Positions 33,527 through 45,956 of a stretch of 64,000 bases of DNA are shown here, one piece after another. The first letter of the stretch is position 1. Each line of letters starts with the position of its first letter. Position numbers and translations under genes: made by a program. The DNA comes from Nageia nagi (taxonomy: Eukaryota > Pinophyta). Where the stretch lies: NCBI GenBank assembly GCA_050084985.1, contig JBITNC010000001.1, forward strand, positions 175,708,001 through 175,772,000. Reading direction: 5' to 3'. Under the pieces are notes generated by a model that saw only the letters and a list, made by a program, of their open reading frames with translations, was not told the origin of the DNA and searched no databases.

Positions 33527-33800
33527 TTGGACATAAATGATCCTAAAAGCTTCATGTATTTTGTAGGAAACATCAAAATAATCCAAAATTCTAGCATTAT
33601 TTTTTATGATCATAAAGTTAAATATCCAAGTGAGACACATGGTCAAGCCCCACCTTTGCATATCATAGCTAAAGTAGATGGGAAAGCTTTGAAGAGAATA
33701 TTAATTGATGAAGGTTCAATGATAAATATTATTTCAACAACTGCATATAAGAATTTGAACCTTCTATTTTCACATATTTATGTACCAACCCTCTAGCTAA
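33527..33800 (+). pseudogene. Protease of element C
   Basis: The 89-codon piece reads APPLHIIAKVDGKALKRILIDEGSMINIIS, the Tat/Ogre type aspartic protease with D-E-G-S in place of D-G-G-S, then TAYKNLNL. The catalytic Asp is kept. Confidence 0.85.
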
Positions 33801-35520
33801 AAGCATTGAATGATGCTTTATGTTCAAAAATGGGATCACTTTTGTTTCCTATTACTGTAGGATCTAAGATAATGTAAATAGTATTGCAAGTAATCAAAGG
33901 AGATATAACTTGATATAACATCCTTATAGGAAGACCTTGGATTAGATACATGCAATGCATCCCATCAAGATATCATAATTTCTTTACATATATCCATAAT
34001 GGTTTAGTGCATCATGTGCTTTGAGATGAAAACCAATATTCACACTATAATAGTACACATTTATCTAAAGAAGTAGCTCTACCATATACCCATTATTTTA
34101 TGACATCCATACCACCAAAAAAACCATCAATTGTTGGGGAGGGTAAGAATAAATCTTCATTGAGATCTTTAAAATAAGAACATACTATTAATCAAGAATC
34201 ATTCAAAACTCAAACAAAAATTAGTAATGATTCACCACTAAATATGGAACCCACACCACAAGGAAATGTACCTAGGAGGAAAGAGCATGAAAATTAGATG
34301 AATTAATAAAAGCTTCCTCATCAAAAATTCCATCTCTTATGGATACATCAGTGAAAAGCGATGATTTCTAAGAACAATATAAGTCATCAAATATTTATCC
34401 AATAACAATAAAAATATTACATTATGGTATATGGGAATTTGGAATTGATGAAATTATTTTTAATATTTCTTCTACTTGAGAAATAAGAATATGAAAAGAA
34501 TCTTTCAGTGGAGTGGGACAATTGGTACCATTAGGAAAAGTTCCTAACCAAACACTCTTTGTTTATACATGTTCTATAGAACCACCTACCAGTTCTTTAC
34601 CACAATCACATGAAGGTGTTTTTTTTTAATTCATTAGAATATTTATAACCTTATGTGAGGTCATTTATCTAGAGATATTTTGATAGATGTCAATGGAAAG
34701 GATAAGGTTTAGGTCGATATGAACAAGGATCTAGATATACAATCGATATTTACTACCAAGTACCCATAGATAAAATAGAATTAGGATACAAAAGTGAGAA
34801 TAAAATGGAATTTGGTTGTAAAAGAGTTGATCTAGAACTAGAGAAATTAAAACATGAAACATTACCATTATGAGGATTTTATTAATGTTGTATCAAGTAA
34901 TATGGTAGAAATTGAATAAATATATCATGAAGCTTCAAAAAATATATCTTTTCAATAGTCTATAAGTGATAAGTTTGAATCATTGACCTTGATAAGCTTA
35001 GGTAGCTCTTCATCATTCTTCATAGTAGATGAAGATACTACATACTTTACATTAATTTCTAAACAACCTACAATACAAGACTTCAAAGATATATATACTA
35101 TATTACAAATCTCAAAATTCACCATAAACACAACCTTGGAAGACCAAAATTTAGGTGAAGATGAAGAATACAACCTAAATGATAAACATTGGATTCCAAT
35201 ACCAAATCAGTTGAAACAGGGGTCTCACATGTTAATTAAAGAAACCATTAACATTGACTTAAGTGATGATCCAAATAATCCTAAGATTATTCAACTAGAA
35301 AATTCACTAACCAAAAATGAGAGATAAGAATTTGTATATATACTTAAATAAAAGTAAAATATATTTGCATAGTCATATGTTGATATGCTAGGATTGGATC
35401 CAAACTTGGTGGTACATAACTTGGGTATTAAAGAATATGTTAAGCCAATTAAATAGAAATTACCTAAAATGCATCTAACAATAGCATTAATGGTAAATAA
35501 TAATTACAAAAACTTTTAGA
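33801..35520 (+). pseudogene. Protease-RT linker of element C
   Basis: A long linker with broken frames. The clearest piece is 34983-35327 (114 codons), acidic, with LGEDEEYNL, PNQLKQGSHMLIKETINIDL and DDPNNPKIIQL. This last part is the usual lead-in to the Tat polymerase. The minus-strand ORF 34952-35173 is its mirror image. Confidence 0.6.
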
Positions 35521-35527
35521 AGCAAAG

Positions 35528-35955
35528 TTCATCCATCCCATTGATTATTATAATTGGATTTCCAACATGGTATTGGTTAAAATGTCCAATGGAAAGATTC
35601 ACATATGCATGGATTTTAGAAATTTAAATAAAGCTTATCCTAAGCATGATTTTCCACTATTAAACATAGATAATTTAGTTAACTCTACTACTGGACATGA
35701 AATGTTATCTCTCATGTATGGATTTTCAAAGTATAACCAAATAAGAGTAGCACCTAAATATTAACATAAAATAGCATTCAAAACACCTTGGGGAACATTT
35801 TGTTATAAGGTAATATCCTTTGGCCTAAAGAATATAGGGGCTACTTACCAATGGGAAATGATGTATATTTTTCATGATTACATGCATGATATCATAGAAG
35901 ATTATGTGTATGATGTATTAGCTAAGTCTAAAATTCAAGAAGACCATCCAAGAAA
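35528..35955 (+). pseudogene. Reverse transcriptase of element C
   Basis: It reads FIHPIDYYNWISN, MSNGKIHICMDFRNLNKAYPKHDFP, GHEMLSLMYGFSKYNQIRVAP, a stop, then AFKTPWGTFCYKVISFGLKN and YVYDVLAKSK. The active-site YxDD is altered to YVYD, and the first catalytic Asp (normally in MDGFSGYNQI) reads Tyr. The RT is inactive. Confidence 0.9.
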
Positions 35956-35999
35956 TGTATTTTTGGGGTCACTTCGGGAAAACTACTAGGCTTTATTAT

Positions 36000-36650
36000 T
36001 TTTAGGTGAGGAATTGAAGTAGGTCCTAATAAGATAAAAGCAATAGAGAACATAACTCCCTTTTGAATATAAAATAATTACAAATTTTACAAGGTAAGTT
36101 TCAAGCTATAAGATGATTTATTTCATAATTATCTAATAAGTGTAAACCTTTCAATAAATTGTTAAAAAAGGGGACTATGTTCCACTAGGGAATTGAACAA
36201 CAAGAAGCATTTGATGAAATAAAATGCTATCTTTTATCATGTTTGATATTTGTTCAACCTAAGGGATGGGAACCATTCCTACTATACACATCTGCAACAA
36301 ATTCAGCATTATGAACTATGCTTTCTCAAAAGAATGAAAATAATAAAGAACAAGCTATTTACTTAGTCAAAAATTAGTTGGTTTTAAAATTAAATATGTA
36401 TACCTAGAAATATTATGTTTAGTTGTGATTTTCACAACTAAGAATTTGAGACATTACATGCTAAATAATACCACTAATGTAATTGCTAAAGTAGATCCAT
36501 TGAAATACATGATGAACAAAACTTACCAAAATACAAGGATATCTAAATGGATTATGCATTTGACCAAATTTGATTTACAATTCATCAGTCAAAAATTAAT
36601 CAAATGTCAATTCATAGTTTGATTATCTCACAAAAGCACCTTTATAATAT
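36000..36650 (+). pseudogene. RT connection and RNase H of element C
   Basis: Around 36190-36350 reads GIEQQEAFDEIKCYL, FVQPKGWEPFLLYTSATNSAL and QKNENNKEQAIY. Then 36425-36622 reads LRHYMLNNTTNVIAKVDPLKYM and RISKWIMHLTKFDLQFI. The sequence is typical of Tat RNase H and the KPLKYM-type end. Stops are scattered. Confidence 0.8.
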
Positions 36651-36719
36651 GATAAACCACTCATCATTGAATTACCAAATTAACATGTTTTTCGACTAGA
36701 TGAGATAGAAATTATCATT

Positions 36720-37020
36720 GATCTTAAAGAAGATTGGGATATGATAATATATTTTGATGGATCAAGATGTGAAAAACATGGAGGTGCAGGTATTGTATTT
36801 CCTACACCTTAGGGGTTCCTATACCTTATTCTTTCAAACTTAATTTACCATGCACAAACAATAATGTTGAGTATGAAGCTTTGATATTAGCCATGAAGAT
36901 AGTCATGATATTAAAACTAAATAGGGTTAAGTTCATTGGTGATTCATTGTTAATTGTAAATTGAGTTAAAGGGATTTTTCAATATAAAGAAATTTTATTA
37001 TAGAAGTACAAAAGATTGGA
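36720..37020 (+). pseudogene. Archaeal-type RNase H of element C
   Basis: Near 36741-36800 reads MIIYFDGSRCEKHGGAGIVF, the DGS block of the second RNase H. Later, in other frames, come NNVEYEALILAMK near 36850-36900 and GDSLLIVN near 36935-36960. A second, archaeal-type RNase H is diagnostic of Tat elements. Confidence 0.8.
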
Positions 37021-37379
37021 TGATAATATATTATAATCATTTGAAAAGTATGATTTAGAAGAAATAACAAAGTCAACCAATAGATTCCTTGATGTTATAG
37101 TTTCAATCAAATCTTTGATACCTAAAAACTCTCATCAACAAACCATCCACATCATGATTGTCCAAATTACTCAATCCTCATTAGAAATGGATGGAGTAGA
37201 ATATGCGGTTCTTGATATTACAATGGAAGATAAAACTTTATGGCATATCCAACTAGTAAAATTTCTTAGATGGAATCCTACCTATTAATTTAACAAATTA
37301 AGTTAGGAAAGCATTCAAATTAAAAGATTCTCATTTTTTATGTTATGGGATTTCCTATATTGTATAGGTTTTGAAAGAA

Positions 37380-38470
37380 TATTAGAATGGGAAGATTTAT
37401 AAATTACAATCTAATGTGCACATATGGAATATGTGAAGGGAATTTTAGTGGCCCTACAATAACAAAATGACTAATGCATATGGGATATTATTGTTCCACT
37501 ATGGAGCATGATTGCATATAATATGTTCAAAAATGCATTAAATATCAACAACATTCTAATTTGTTTAATCAACCATCGTAATCATTACAACCCTTACAAT
37601 CATTGTGTCTATTTTCAAGAAGGGCATCAGATCTAATAGGTGAAATATCACCCATTTTCTTAGGAGTTCATAAATTTATAATAACAACTACAAAATACTT
37701 CACAAAATGGGTTGATGATATTTTTATTATTTCAATAAAAATATCAATTGTTGATGATATCATTTTCAATTTAGAATTCCTACTCAAATTATCATAGATA
37801 ATAGAAAGAATTTTGAAAATAAATAAGGATTATCTTTATGCTAAGGATATCATATTCAAATTAGTTTTTTAACACCATATTACCCCCATGGGAATGGACA
37901 ACTTGAATCTACAAAAAAAATGTTTTATAGTATCCTACTCAAAATAGTTGATAATTCTCACAAAGATTGGCATGTAAGGATTCCATATGCTTTATGGGAT
38001 TGTCACACTAGCATTCAAACTCCTATTGAGGAAACCCCATTTTATTTAGTCTATGGGGAAAAAGTAGTATTACCCTTAGAAATAGAAATTTTATCTTTAC
38101 AAATTGCTTTACAATATTATATCATAGATGAAGTAGCTCATCAAACAAGATTAGACAAATTATTTCTCTTGGATGAGCAATGATTTAATGCATTAGAACA
38201 CGTGTACCTATCAAAATCGCATTAAAAGAGCTTTTGATAAAAGGGTTAAAATTTGTAAATTTAATATAGGATACCTAGTGTTAAAATAAAATCAGCAAAG
38301 TTCATGAATGGAAAGGGAACTTCATGATAAATTTACCCCTAATTAGTTAGGATCTTACATAATTAAAAGAAAGTTTAGTTTAGAAGCATATTACTTAGAT
38401 GATTTTGAAGGTAATGAAGAGTGTGAACAAATAAATATCACTCATATTCACCCTTTTTTAGTTAAAATCA
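37380..38470 (+). pseudogene. Integrase of element C
   Basis: The zinc-binding end (MGYYCSTMEHDC..YVQKCIKY) is at about 37480-37550. The core start SDLIGEISP and HKFIITTTKYFTKWV are in 37603-37797. After a frameshift, YYPHGNGQLEST near 37880-37915 carries the catalytic Glu. The 87-codon piece 37920-38183 reads SHKDWHVRIPYALWDCHTSIQTP, FYLVYGEKVVLPLEIE. C-terminal sequence runs to about 38470, ending in an H.HPFF-type block. Stops of decay type are common. Confidence 0.85.
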
Positions 38471-38560
38471 CCTTGTTTTCTTTATATCTATATTTTAAAT
38501 ATTTAGATAAAGAGAAAAAAATATTTACATTGAACTAATAAAAATAAATGAATTTAACAG

Positions 38561-40130
38561 ATGGCAATTAAAAGGATCAAGAGTTTTCACTTGCCACTAG
38601 AAGGAAAAGAAATAAAGCAAGAACCATGGTTTGACAAGTCTAGATATTTGAGAGATAGACCCATATCCAAACTCACAAAATTCATTTTCTAAGGAGCAAT
38701 TAATGTTCTTTGATTACCCATTTACATACAAATGGATCTAGCCTTGAAGCATTATCTAGGTACATTTGATGGTTGGAAAACCTATGTTAAAGGAGAAAAT
38801 ATTGAAATTTACCTAGATAGGGCAATATAGTTTCAAGTAATTATAAAAAATATATTTATGTTTTTATTGGCCTACTAAAACACCCAAACTCATACTTGAC
38901 TATACTTTTGATGATTGGTTTTTAGACATTGCATCTCAAGATCCACAAAGCTTACATCCAATCATGACTTGGATGCATCAACTTGTAAGAGACTTATGTC
39001 ATAAAAAGTTAATATATGATTTTTATCCTTCATTTGTGCCCATACCTAGAAAATCAAAAAGAGTTAAAAGAAATATCAATAAAAAATTTCTCAAGTAAAA
39101 TCAAAATTTATCTCACTTTTGTCTTGTGATCATAATGAAAAAATAGTGATAACCAAAAGGTTGAAAATTCCTAAATAAGAATATTTTTAATTTGATTACA
39201 TCGAGAAAACTTTCATGGATAGGTATAGAGGATATTTCTACATGCAATTACTTTGAAAAACTCCTTCTGCATTTATGACACATTTCCTTGATTTACCTAA
39301 AGAAGTGCAAGTGGAAATAGCCATGAAATACTTTGAAACTCATACATCAAATGCATGGGAAGTAAAAATAAATGGTTTAAAGGTTTCAATTGAATTAAAG
39401 ACATAAGAAATGTGGATAGAACAAGAATATGAAATGAGTTCACTACAATGGTTCTATCTACATTGGCCTTATGATAAACCCAAAATTATGATAGACTATG
39501 TTGAAGATATTCATATCAAATTTATGGAACATAATCTTATTTTGACTTTAGTTATTTAATATCAAGTATTTTCATACCTTACACCATCCTTTTCAAAGAA
39601 TAAAATTGTATATGATTATATTTCATTATTTAGTAATAATTGTTGTACAAATAATTCTTTGAAAATGAAAATGTGATTTGAGTGAATTAGTCACTGTCTA
39701 GATTAAATAAAAAGAATTAAAAATGTTATTTAGGAATACTAGTTCAACATCATTAATAATAAAAGTTTTAGTGTTTCTATAGGGAGCCTCATTCCATATT
39801 TCCCATTGTGAACTCCTCCATTACCACTAATTCCACCACCTCCCATTTCACTACATCCTACATATATAGCTTCCTTTTTTATGATTCCTAAGGTAATATT
39901 GAAGCTTCAACTTCATTTATGAAACCTAAGAGAGTCACCAAGAATTTTAAGCCAAAACCTATATCACCAATACCACCACTTTTTTCATATCCCATTCATT
40001 TTCAAACATCTATTCTAGGATAAGGTTCTCTTCACCTTTGATTGAGGCTTCGTTACTCTTACTTCTTAAATCATGTACATTGGGTTATTCATAGGAAAAC
40101 TATTTACCAACATCATTCAAAGGTTGTGAA
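38561..40130 (+). pseudogene. Sense extra ORF of element C with two copies of an unknown domain
   Basis: An ATG at 38561 opens MAIKRIKSFHLPLEGKEI. The reading continues through about 1.5 kb with stops and frameshifts, codon-like throughout. Copy 1 (about 38710-39060) has LPIYIQMDLALKHY, WPTKTPKLILDY and KLIYDFYPSF. Copy 2 (about 39265-39640) has LPKEVQVEIAMKYF, WPYDKPKIMIDY and KIVYDYISLF in the same order. The C-terminal part near 39800-39870 is proline-rich (TPPLPLIPPPP). I recognise no known family. Tat elements often carry extra ORFs between pol and the 3' LTR, and this is one in sense orientation. Confidence 0.65.
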
Positions 40131-40704
40131 TAGCTTTGCATTGTAAAAACCTAGAAAAAAATATTATAAAACTAAAATAACATAAAAAATAATAAAAACA
40201 TCAAAAAAATATAAAAAATAAATAAAAATATGTGTCTTGTACATATGTGTGTGTTTTTGTATATATATTGCTTGATATTTGCATATTAATTGTTTACATG
40301 CAAATAAAAGCTTTATATATGTTGTGTCTTTAAAAAACCTTATGCAATTTCTAAAATTTACATATAATGATTGTAACTAGCTGATTGTATTCCAAATATA
40401 AGCATCATTATTCATCCTCATTGTGCTTATGGACTAATAAATTAGGAGGTTTCCTATCCATATCATATTCTACCTACTCCATGGGAATTATCTTTCCTTT
40501 ACATCCCATGTTTATAATGTACATTCTTGAGCAACCATATAAAGAGTTAGGTGTTTTCATTAGACATAGATACATATCACTTTTTTTAGTTGTTTTATGG
40601 TGTTTAGCATAATATTTTTTATATGATAGCATTATCAAGTCTGTTATATAGATTTGATCATGCTTACAACCTTCTAAAATATTCCTTTATGTGATCTTGT
40701 ATAT
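40131..40704 (-). other. 3' region of element C before the copia insertion
   Basis: The first part is A-rich low complexity (40160-40240) with a ta-rich stretch. From 40640 to 40380 the minus strand reads protein-like sequence (MGCKGKIIPME, DMDRKPPNLLVHKHNEDE). It may continue a minus-strand frame seen at 49502-49744 on the other side of element H, so it may be part of a second antisense ORF. The plus-strand ORF 40385-40612 is the mirror image. Confidence 0.4.
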
Positions 40705-41199
40705 TGAGAGAATTGAACTATAACAAGAACAATCCTAAACTACCAAGATCACATGAAAGCTCTCAAATTCACATCTAACTATCACACAAAGCAATCTCAC
40801 AAAGATAACACAAGATGTAAGTGGTTCCTCCAACTAGGAGTACATCCACTAACTAAATCTTTACTTCAATCATAAATACAACACTCTTACAATCCTCCTA
40901 ATCTCAACTCCTAAACACTTCAATCCTATAGCATAACTTTACTCCACTAATTGGTGTGTGATCACAAAGAGAGAGCTTTCTATTTATAGGTCAAAATTCT
41001 TCATTTAATCACCTTTTTATCCAATGTACAAAAGCATGACATGCACATCATTTTACCTAAGGGGCATGCTCATGACATGGAGTGTAGGACACATTACATT
41101 ATCATATTCACTTAAATACTTAAGGTATCAAATAGTATTAGTGAATTTACATAGAAGATTTAATACAACCTTTATAATAATGCATTATACATTCAAACA
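40705..41199 (-). repeat. 3' LTR of element H
   Basis: This aligns almost without gaps with 48916-49420 (gagagaattgaacta, aagtggttcctccaactaggagtacatcc, aattggtgtgtgatcacaaagag). The right LTR has an extra gatagcctta-like insert near 49340. On the minus strand a TATA-like ctataaatag lies at 40980-40990. Confidence 0.95.
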
Positions 41200-41212
41200 C
41201 TGCCTCTTAATG
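41200..41212 (-). promoter_or_regulatory. Polypurine tract of element H
   Basis: The minus strand reads cattaagaggcag and abuts the LTR start TGTTTG. Its purine core aagaggcag is moderate. Confidence 0.7.
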
Positions 41213-42029
41213 CAATGTTGGGATAGAGCAAGTAAGAGAGAAGAAGAAGAGAAAGTAACAGAGTTCTCCTCCAAATAGATACAATAAAGATGAAAACTTT
41301 TTATATATTTATAAAGTAAAAAATATCTAGTTTGAGACTCGCTACTTTGCCAAATACAATCATTAACCATAACCAATTTCAATGTACATGAAGTAGTCAT
41401 CTAATTGGAATTCATGAAGAGTCTCTAAGAGCCTACATACCTAAGGAAAGTAACTTGCAATCTCAAAGGTACCTACAAGTCATAAGCAGCTCAAATAATA
41501 AGATTAGTTAGATGCATCATATTCATATCAACAAAGATAGACAAATCATATAAATTTCATCATGAACTGATCAATGGTGTACTATAAGTCATCACAAAGA
41601 TTTCATGTCAAAAAATCATAGTCACTTGCTGCATATAAAACATGTGTTGATTATTATTACAAAATAAAGCATGCACATATGAGTTCCTCACATATAGATA
41701 ATTGAATAGTGCCAAAAGATACATAAGAGTTCCTCACATATGGATAACTAAACAGTGCTAGATTGACCAAAAATAGAGTATGCATATATGAGTTCCTCAC
41801 ATATGGATAACTAAATAGTTCCAAAAGACACATAAGAGTTTCTCACACATGGATAATTGAACAATGCTAAATTGGCCAATTTGTACAATAAGTTCCTCAC
41901 ATAGAGCAAATTTACCATGAAGGTGTACAACAAAAAAAACACTATGTAGCATAAAATCCTCCTAGAGGTGAAGTTGTCATCACAAACATGAATTCAACAT
42001 AAGAATTCAAACTTCACTCCCCCTTGAGG
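41213..42029 (-). other. 3' untranslated region of element H
   Basis: About 800 bp lie between the end of RNase H and the PPT. It is non-coding and contains the tandem repeat described separately (41681-41910). A purine-rich stretch lies at 41225-41270. Confidence 0.5.
41681..41910. repeat. Higher-order tandem repeat, dimer period 109 bp
   Basis: gagttcctcacatatggataa, with variants, starts at 41681, 41727, 41790 and 41836, with a partial fifth at 41890. Steps are 46, 63, 46 and 54 bp. The alternating short and long steps give a dimer of 109 bp (41681 to 41790 and 41727 to 41836). The short monomer ends caaaaga.acataa. The long one has a t.gacc/ggcca extension. Confidence 0.8.
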
Positions 42030-42640
42030 GAAACTTCACAAACCTAATAGCATCCCTAAGCTTATAGAACTAAGCTTTTGGGAGGGGCTTGGTGAACAAA
42101 TTAGTGGAGTTCAAGGTGGATGGACAATACTCCAAGTGTATGATGCCATGAAAAACATTTTTCTTGATAAAATGGGTATGGATTTCCATATGTTTTATTC
42201 TCTAATGGAACATTGGATTATTAGCCAAAGAAATGGTTGATTGATTGTTTGAAGAGATCAAAGATCAACCACCTTACTCATAAACCATTTTTTTTAGAAT
42301 ATGCCTTAGCCAAATGGCTTCTTTGGATACAACATACATGGCATGATATTTGACTTCTATGGTGAAAATAGAAATAGTAAGTTGCTTCTTGGAAGCCCAA
42401 GAGATAGCACCTAAACTAATGCTAAACAAATACATAGAGGTTAACTTCTTATCATCTCTATCTCTCCCATAGTTAGAATCTAAGAATCGAGAGAGAACAA
42501 ATGAGGGCAACTTGGAATACTTGAGAGCAAGATCCTTAGTCCCTACAACATACCTTAAGATTTGCTTAATAGCATTGAGGTGCTCAATATATGATTTTTG
42601 CATAAATCATGCCATTAAATTCACTGCAAAGGTAATATCT
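42030..42640 (-). pseudogene. RNase H of element H
   Basis: The 109-codon piece 42274-42603 reads HLNAIKQILRYVVGTKDLALKY, FLDSNYGRDRDDKKLTSMYLF and GAISWASKKQLTIS. These are standard copia RNase H blocks with D-S-N in place of D-S-D. After a stop the reading continues to about 42040 with NNQSISLANNP, FH..IKHMEIHTHFI, LEYCPS and TKPLPKA, the end of copia pol. Confidence 0.9.
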
Positions 42641-42779
42641 AGCTTGGATATAGTCAAATACAAAAGACTACCAATTAATCACCTGTAAGCTATAACATCA
42701 GCTAACTAGAGTTGGAGCTTAGAGAAATAGTGATTCCAAAAGAAACTAGGATTGTAGCATATCTACACTCCTCCATTCC

Positions 42780-43560
42780 AAATTTTTACAAGATGTATAA
42801 TATATATTTAGATTAATTGAGGTAAGTATAATCCTTGTATTGATACACTTGCATTCCAAGATAGTAGTGCAAGAGACTAAGATCAATCATTTCAAATGTT
42901 GCCTTAAGTTTGGATATGCACTCTTGAATGATTTCATCATTGTTTCCAATAATCAAAATATCATCCACATAAAGGAGAATCAATACCATATCTTTTTCTT
43001 GATTGATCACATATAGATCAAAGTCAAAAAAAACACTTGGAGAATCTAATGTCTATAAAGTACCTTGAAATCTTTTTGTACTAGGATTTAGGTGCTTGCT
43101 TAAGTTCATGCAATGACTTCTTTAGATTGTACACAAAGGACTCTTTGCCTTCCATAATAAACCCCTCTAGTTGATTCATAAATATTTCCACATCTAAGTC
43201 ACCATTGAGAAATACATTCTTAACATCAAATTGAACAACTTTCCATCCTTGAGCTGTAGAAAGAGTAAGGATAACTCTCACATTAGGCATATTTGCCATA
43301 AGAGCAAAGGTTTCCTCATAATCCACACTATATTTCTAAACAAAATCTTTAGCTACTAACCTTGCCTTATATTTCTTAATATATCCAACTAAATTGAACT
43401 TGACCTTGTAGATCCACTTATTACCAATCACATTCTTATCACTGGAATAAAGAACCAAGTTCCAAGTTTTATTTTTCATAAGTGCCTCATACTCCACTTT
43501 CATGGCTTCCATCTAGCACTCATGCTTAGAAGATTCTTTGAAGGTTGAGGGCTCATGGTT
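42780..43560 (-). pseudogene. Reverse transcriptase of element H
   Basis: The minus strand reads NKWIYKVKFN..G.IKKYKARLVAKDF near 43350-43430. Then 43081-43326 reads MDYEETFALMANMPNVRVIL, QFDVKNVFLNGDL with the first catalytic Asp, and KKSLHELKQAP. A frameshift near 43030-43080 leads to 42813-43010 with LLYVDDILIIG, where the YVDD box is intact, and LSLLHYYLGMQV. Well preserved compared with the gypsy copies. Confidence 0.95.
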
Positions 43561-43859
43561 GGTTTCAATCTTGATAATTAAGGATTTGTTCAATTTCATA
43601 TTCCTTGTTACCCTTTGTGTTGGAGAATTTTATTCTTGAGGTGACTTATCTACATCAATATCCAACCAGCTAGGAGCAACTGAAGAGTCCTCTAGATCAT
43701 CAACATCCTTTTTAGAAGTAGATTCTTCAAAACTTTTATTAAACTTTACATCCCTTGAAATGAATACTACTTTATAGGGTGGAGAGTAAAGCCTATATCC
43801 TTTATGCTAACTATCATAACCCATAAAGATGCATTTTTTAGCTATTTTGTCCAACTTCT

Positions 43860-44640
43860 TCTTTTTCTCAAAAATAATGTAGGAGAAAGCTTCATAACCA
43901 AACATCCTAAGGTGAGAAATGTTAGGTTTTTTTCTTGACCATGTCTAAAAAGGAGTTTTACTTTGAACAACTTTTATGGGACACCTATTCAAAGTGTAAA
44001 TAGTAGATCTCATAGCTTCACCCCATAAGAACTTAGGAAGATTACCCAACATTCATCTAGCCATCTCCATAATTATTCTATTTTTCCTTTTGGCAACACT
44101 ATTCTACTAAAAAATGTATGGAATTATAAACTACCTCTTCATTTCATACTTAGCACAATAGTCATTAAACTCATTGTTGTTATATTCTCCCCCTTTATCT
44201 GATCTCAACATCTTGATTTTAAGGTTAGTCTAATTTTTAACAAAGACCTTAAAAACCTTAAAACTCTCAAAGGTTTGATCCTTGTGCTCAAGTAAATATC
44301 CAAAGGTCATCCTACTAGAGTCATCAATGAAGGTCAAGATGTAATATGCTCCTCCAAGTGACTTAGTCTGAAATAGACCCATCAAATTTGAATGCACAAG
44401 TTTAAGAGGTTGAGATGCTCTTGTTGCCTTATCTTTTTCAAACTTTTATCTATGCATCTTGCTAATAATGCACTTCTCATATAGACCTACTAAAGGAGAA
44501 ATTCAAGGCAAACCTTCCACAAGTTCTTAGTCTTTCATAACTTGAATACTCTTATGTTATGGTTAAGGTGTCTTAAATGATGATGCCAAAGATTACCTTT
44601 AGAACACATATTAAAAGCAAGACATATCTTTAATGGTACT
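43860..44640 (-). pseudogene. Integrase of element H
   Basis: The GAG-pre-integrase block NLWHHHLRHLNHN lies near 44565-44610. Core sequence follows in shifting frames. The C-terminal half reads EAMRSTIYTLNRCPIKVVQ-type sequence near 43990-44030 and KPNISHLRMFGYEAFSYI near 43880-43940. Many stops are present around 44140-44500. Confidence 0.8.
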
Positions 44641-45956
44641 TGATCCACAACGTAGAGGTTATCTTTCAAAAATCCTTTAACCAAAATGGTAGGTCCTTTC
44701 TTAATGAATTAAGATTGAGAGTCAAACTCAAAAGAGTACCCTTTTCTAGCAACTTTGATCATGGAGAGAAAGTTTATCCTTAACTTAGGAGCATAAAGAA
44801 TATTTTCAAGAACCTTTCTGTGAATCAACACACTCCCAATTCCTTAGAATTCAAGGGTAAAGTTATCACATATCACAAACACATCCTTATTATACTTGTA
44901 AAAGTTCTTAAAGTTTTCCTTTTCAAAGCATAGGTGATTCATGTAACTAGAGTCAACAATCTATTCAGATGAAAAAGAGCGAGACAAGAAGTAGAGCACT
45001 GTAGCAAAACTAGCATGAATATTTTTCTTTCCTTTGTAGTTATTTACATTTCCATTTCTTTTGTTCTTTTCCTCTCTTTTATTTTTATAACAATCAATTT
45101 CTTTATGACTTTGAATGCCATAATATTTATAATTGCTATCAAACTTTTCTTTAGCTTTTCCATCTCTCTAATTGAAATGATTGTTGTTGTCATTATTCCT
45201 GCTACTATGGTTGTTGTTCCTATTATTCCTATTACTATTGTAGCCATTACCTCTTTTCTCAAACCTTTTGAAGGAAGAAGGATAATATTTATTTGATGAT
45301 TTAACTTTTTCTTGAAAGTAATTTTGGTTGCACCAAGGACAACTTTATTATCCTTAGGAGAAAAAATCAACACCTTATTGTTAAGGGTTTCCTCATGCTT
45401 CAATAGGTGCCTAGATAGGTTCTCAAGAGAGATGTGTTCTTCTTCATCATCAAGCCTTGTTTCCATAACTATTACAAGGTTTTCAAACTTTGAAAAGAGG
45501 CTTTGAATAATGATGAAGACCATGAACTCATTATTGATCCAATTGCACCTATAAGTAACAAGTTAGTTCTTTAGATCAATGATTTTTTTTCAAGTAGATA
45601 GCCACATTTTCATCTTCTTATTGATGAGATTGTAGCAACTTTTGGAGAATGGTAAACCTTCTTAAAAATTTTGAACCAAGGTAGATTTGCTTTAGCTTAT
45701 CCCATGCTTCTTTTGCTAAGGTTGAAGAGGATATCATTAGGAGCATGTCATCTGAAACTACACAATAAATCATGGAGGTTTCCAACTCATTCTTTATGCT
45801 ATAAACCTCTAGTGCCTTCTCATTTATAGGAGGTACAATGTTCTCATTCACTATTTGACATAGCTTTCTTACCTACAATTCAGCTCTCATCTAAGGTTCA
45901 CAAATTCTATAGTTGGAATCATCAACAATGTGTTTGGGTAAAAAAGATTCTTCCAT
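44640..45956 (-). pseudogene. gag and protease of element H
   Basis: A likely start ATG (45956) opens the gag N-terminus. The piece 45618-45851 reads NEKALEVYSIKNELE and AKEAWDKLKQIY, the copia UBN2-type gag block. Then come DDEEEHISLENLSRHLLKHEE in 45330-45450, an N/S-rich stretch after a frameshift near 45310, and the knuckle YKYYGIQSHKEIDCYK near 45100-45150 with both first Cys read as Tyr. Protease is weak (IVDSSYMNHL near 44940-44970). The plus-strand ORFs 45015-45296 and 45312-45506 are mirror images. Confidence 0.8.

Noticed and set aside
41681-41910. Regularly spaced repeats resembling a small CRISPR array
   Set aside because: Repeats are diverged, the intervals are themselves repeats of each other and not unique spacers, and the context is a plant copia element.
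45015-45296. Plus-strand ORF of 93 codons with strong hydrophobic segments
   Set aside because: It lies antisense to the N/S/K-rich part and knuckle of the copia gag of element H. The hydrophobicity follows from the complementary codons.
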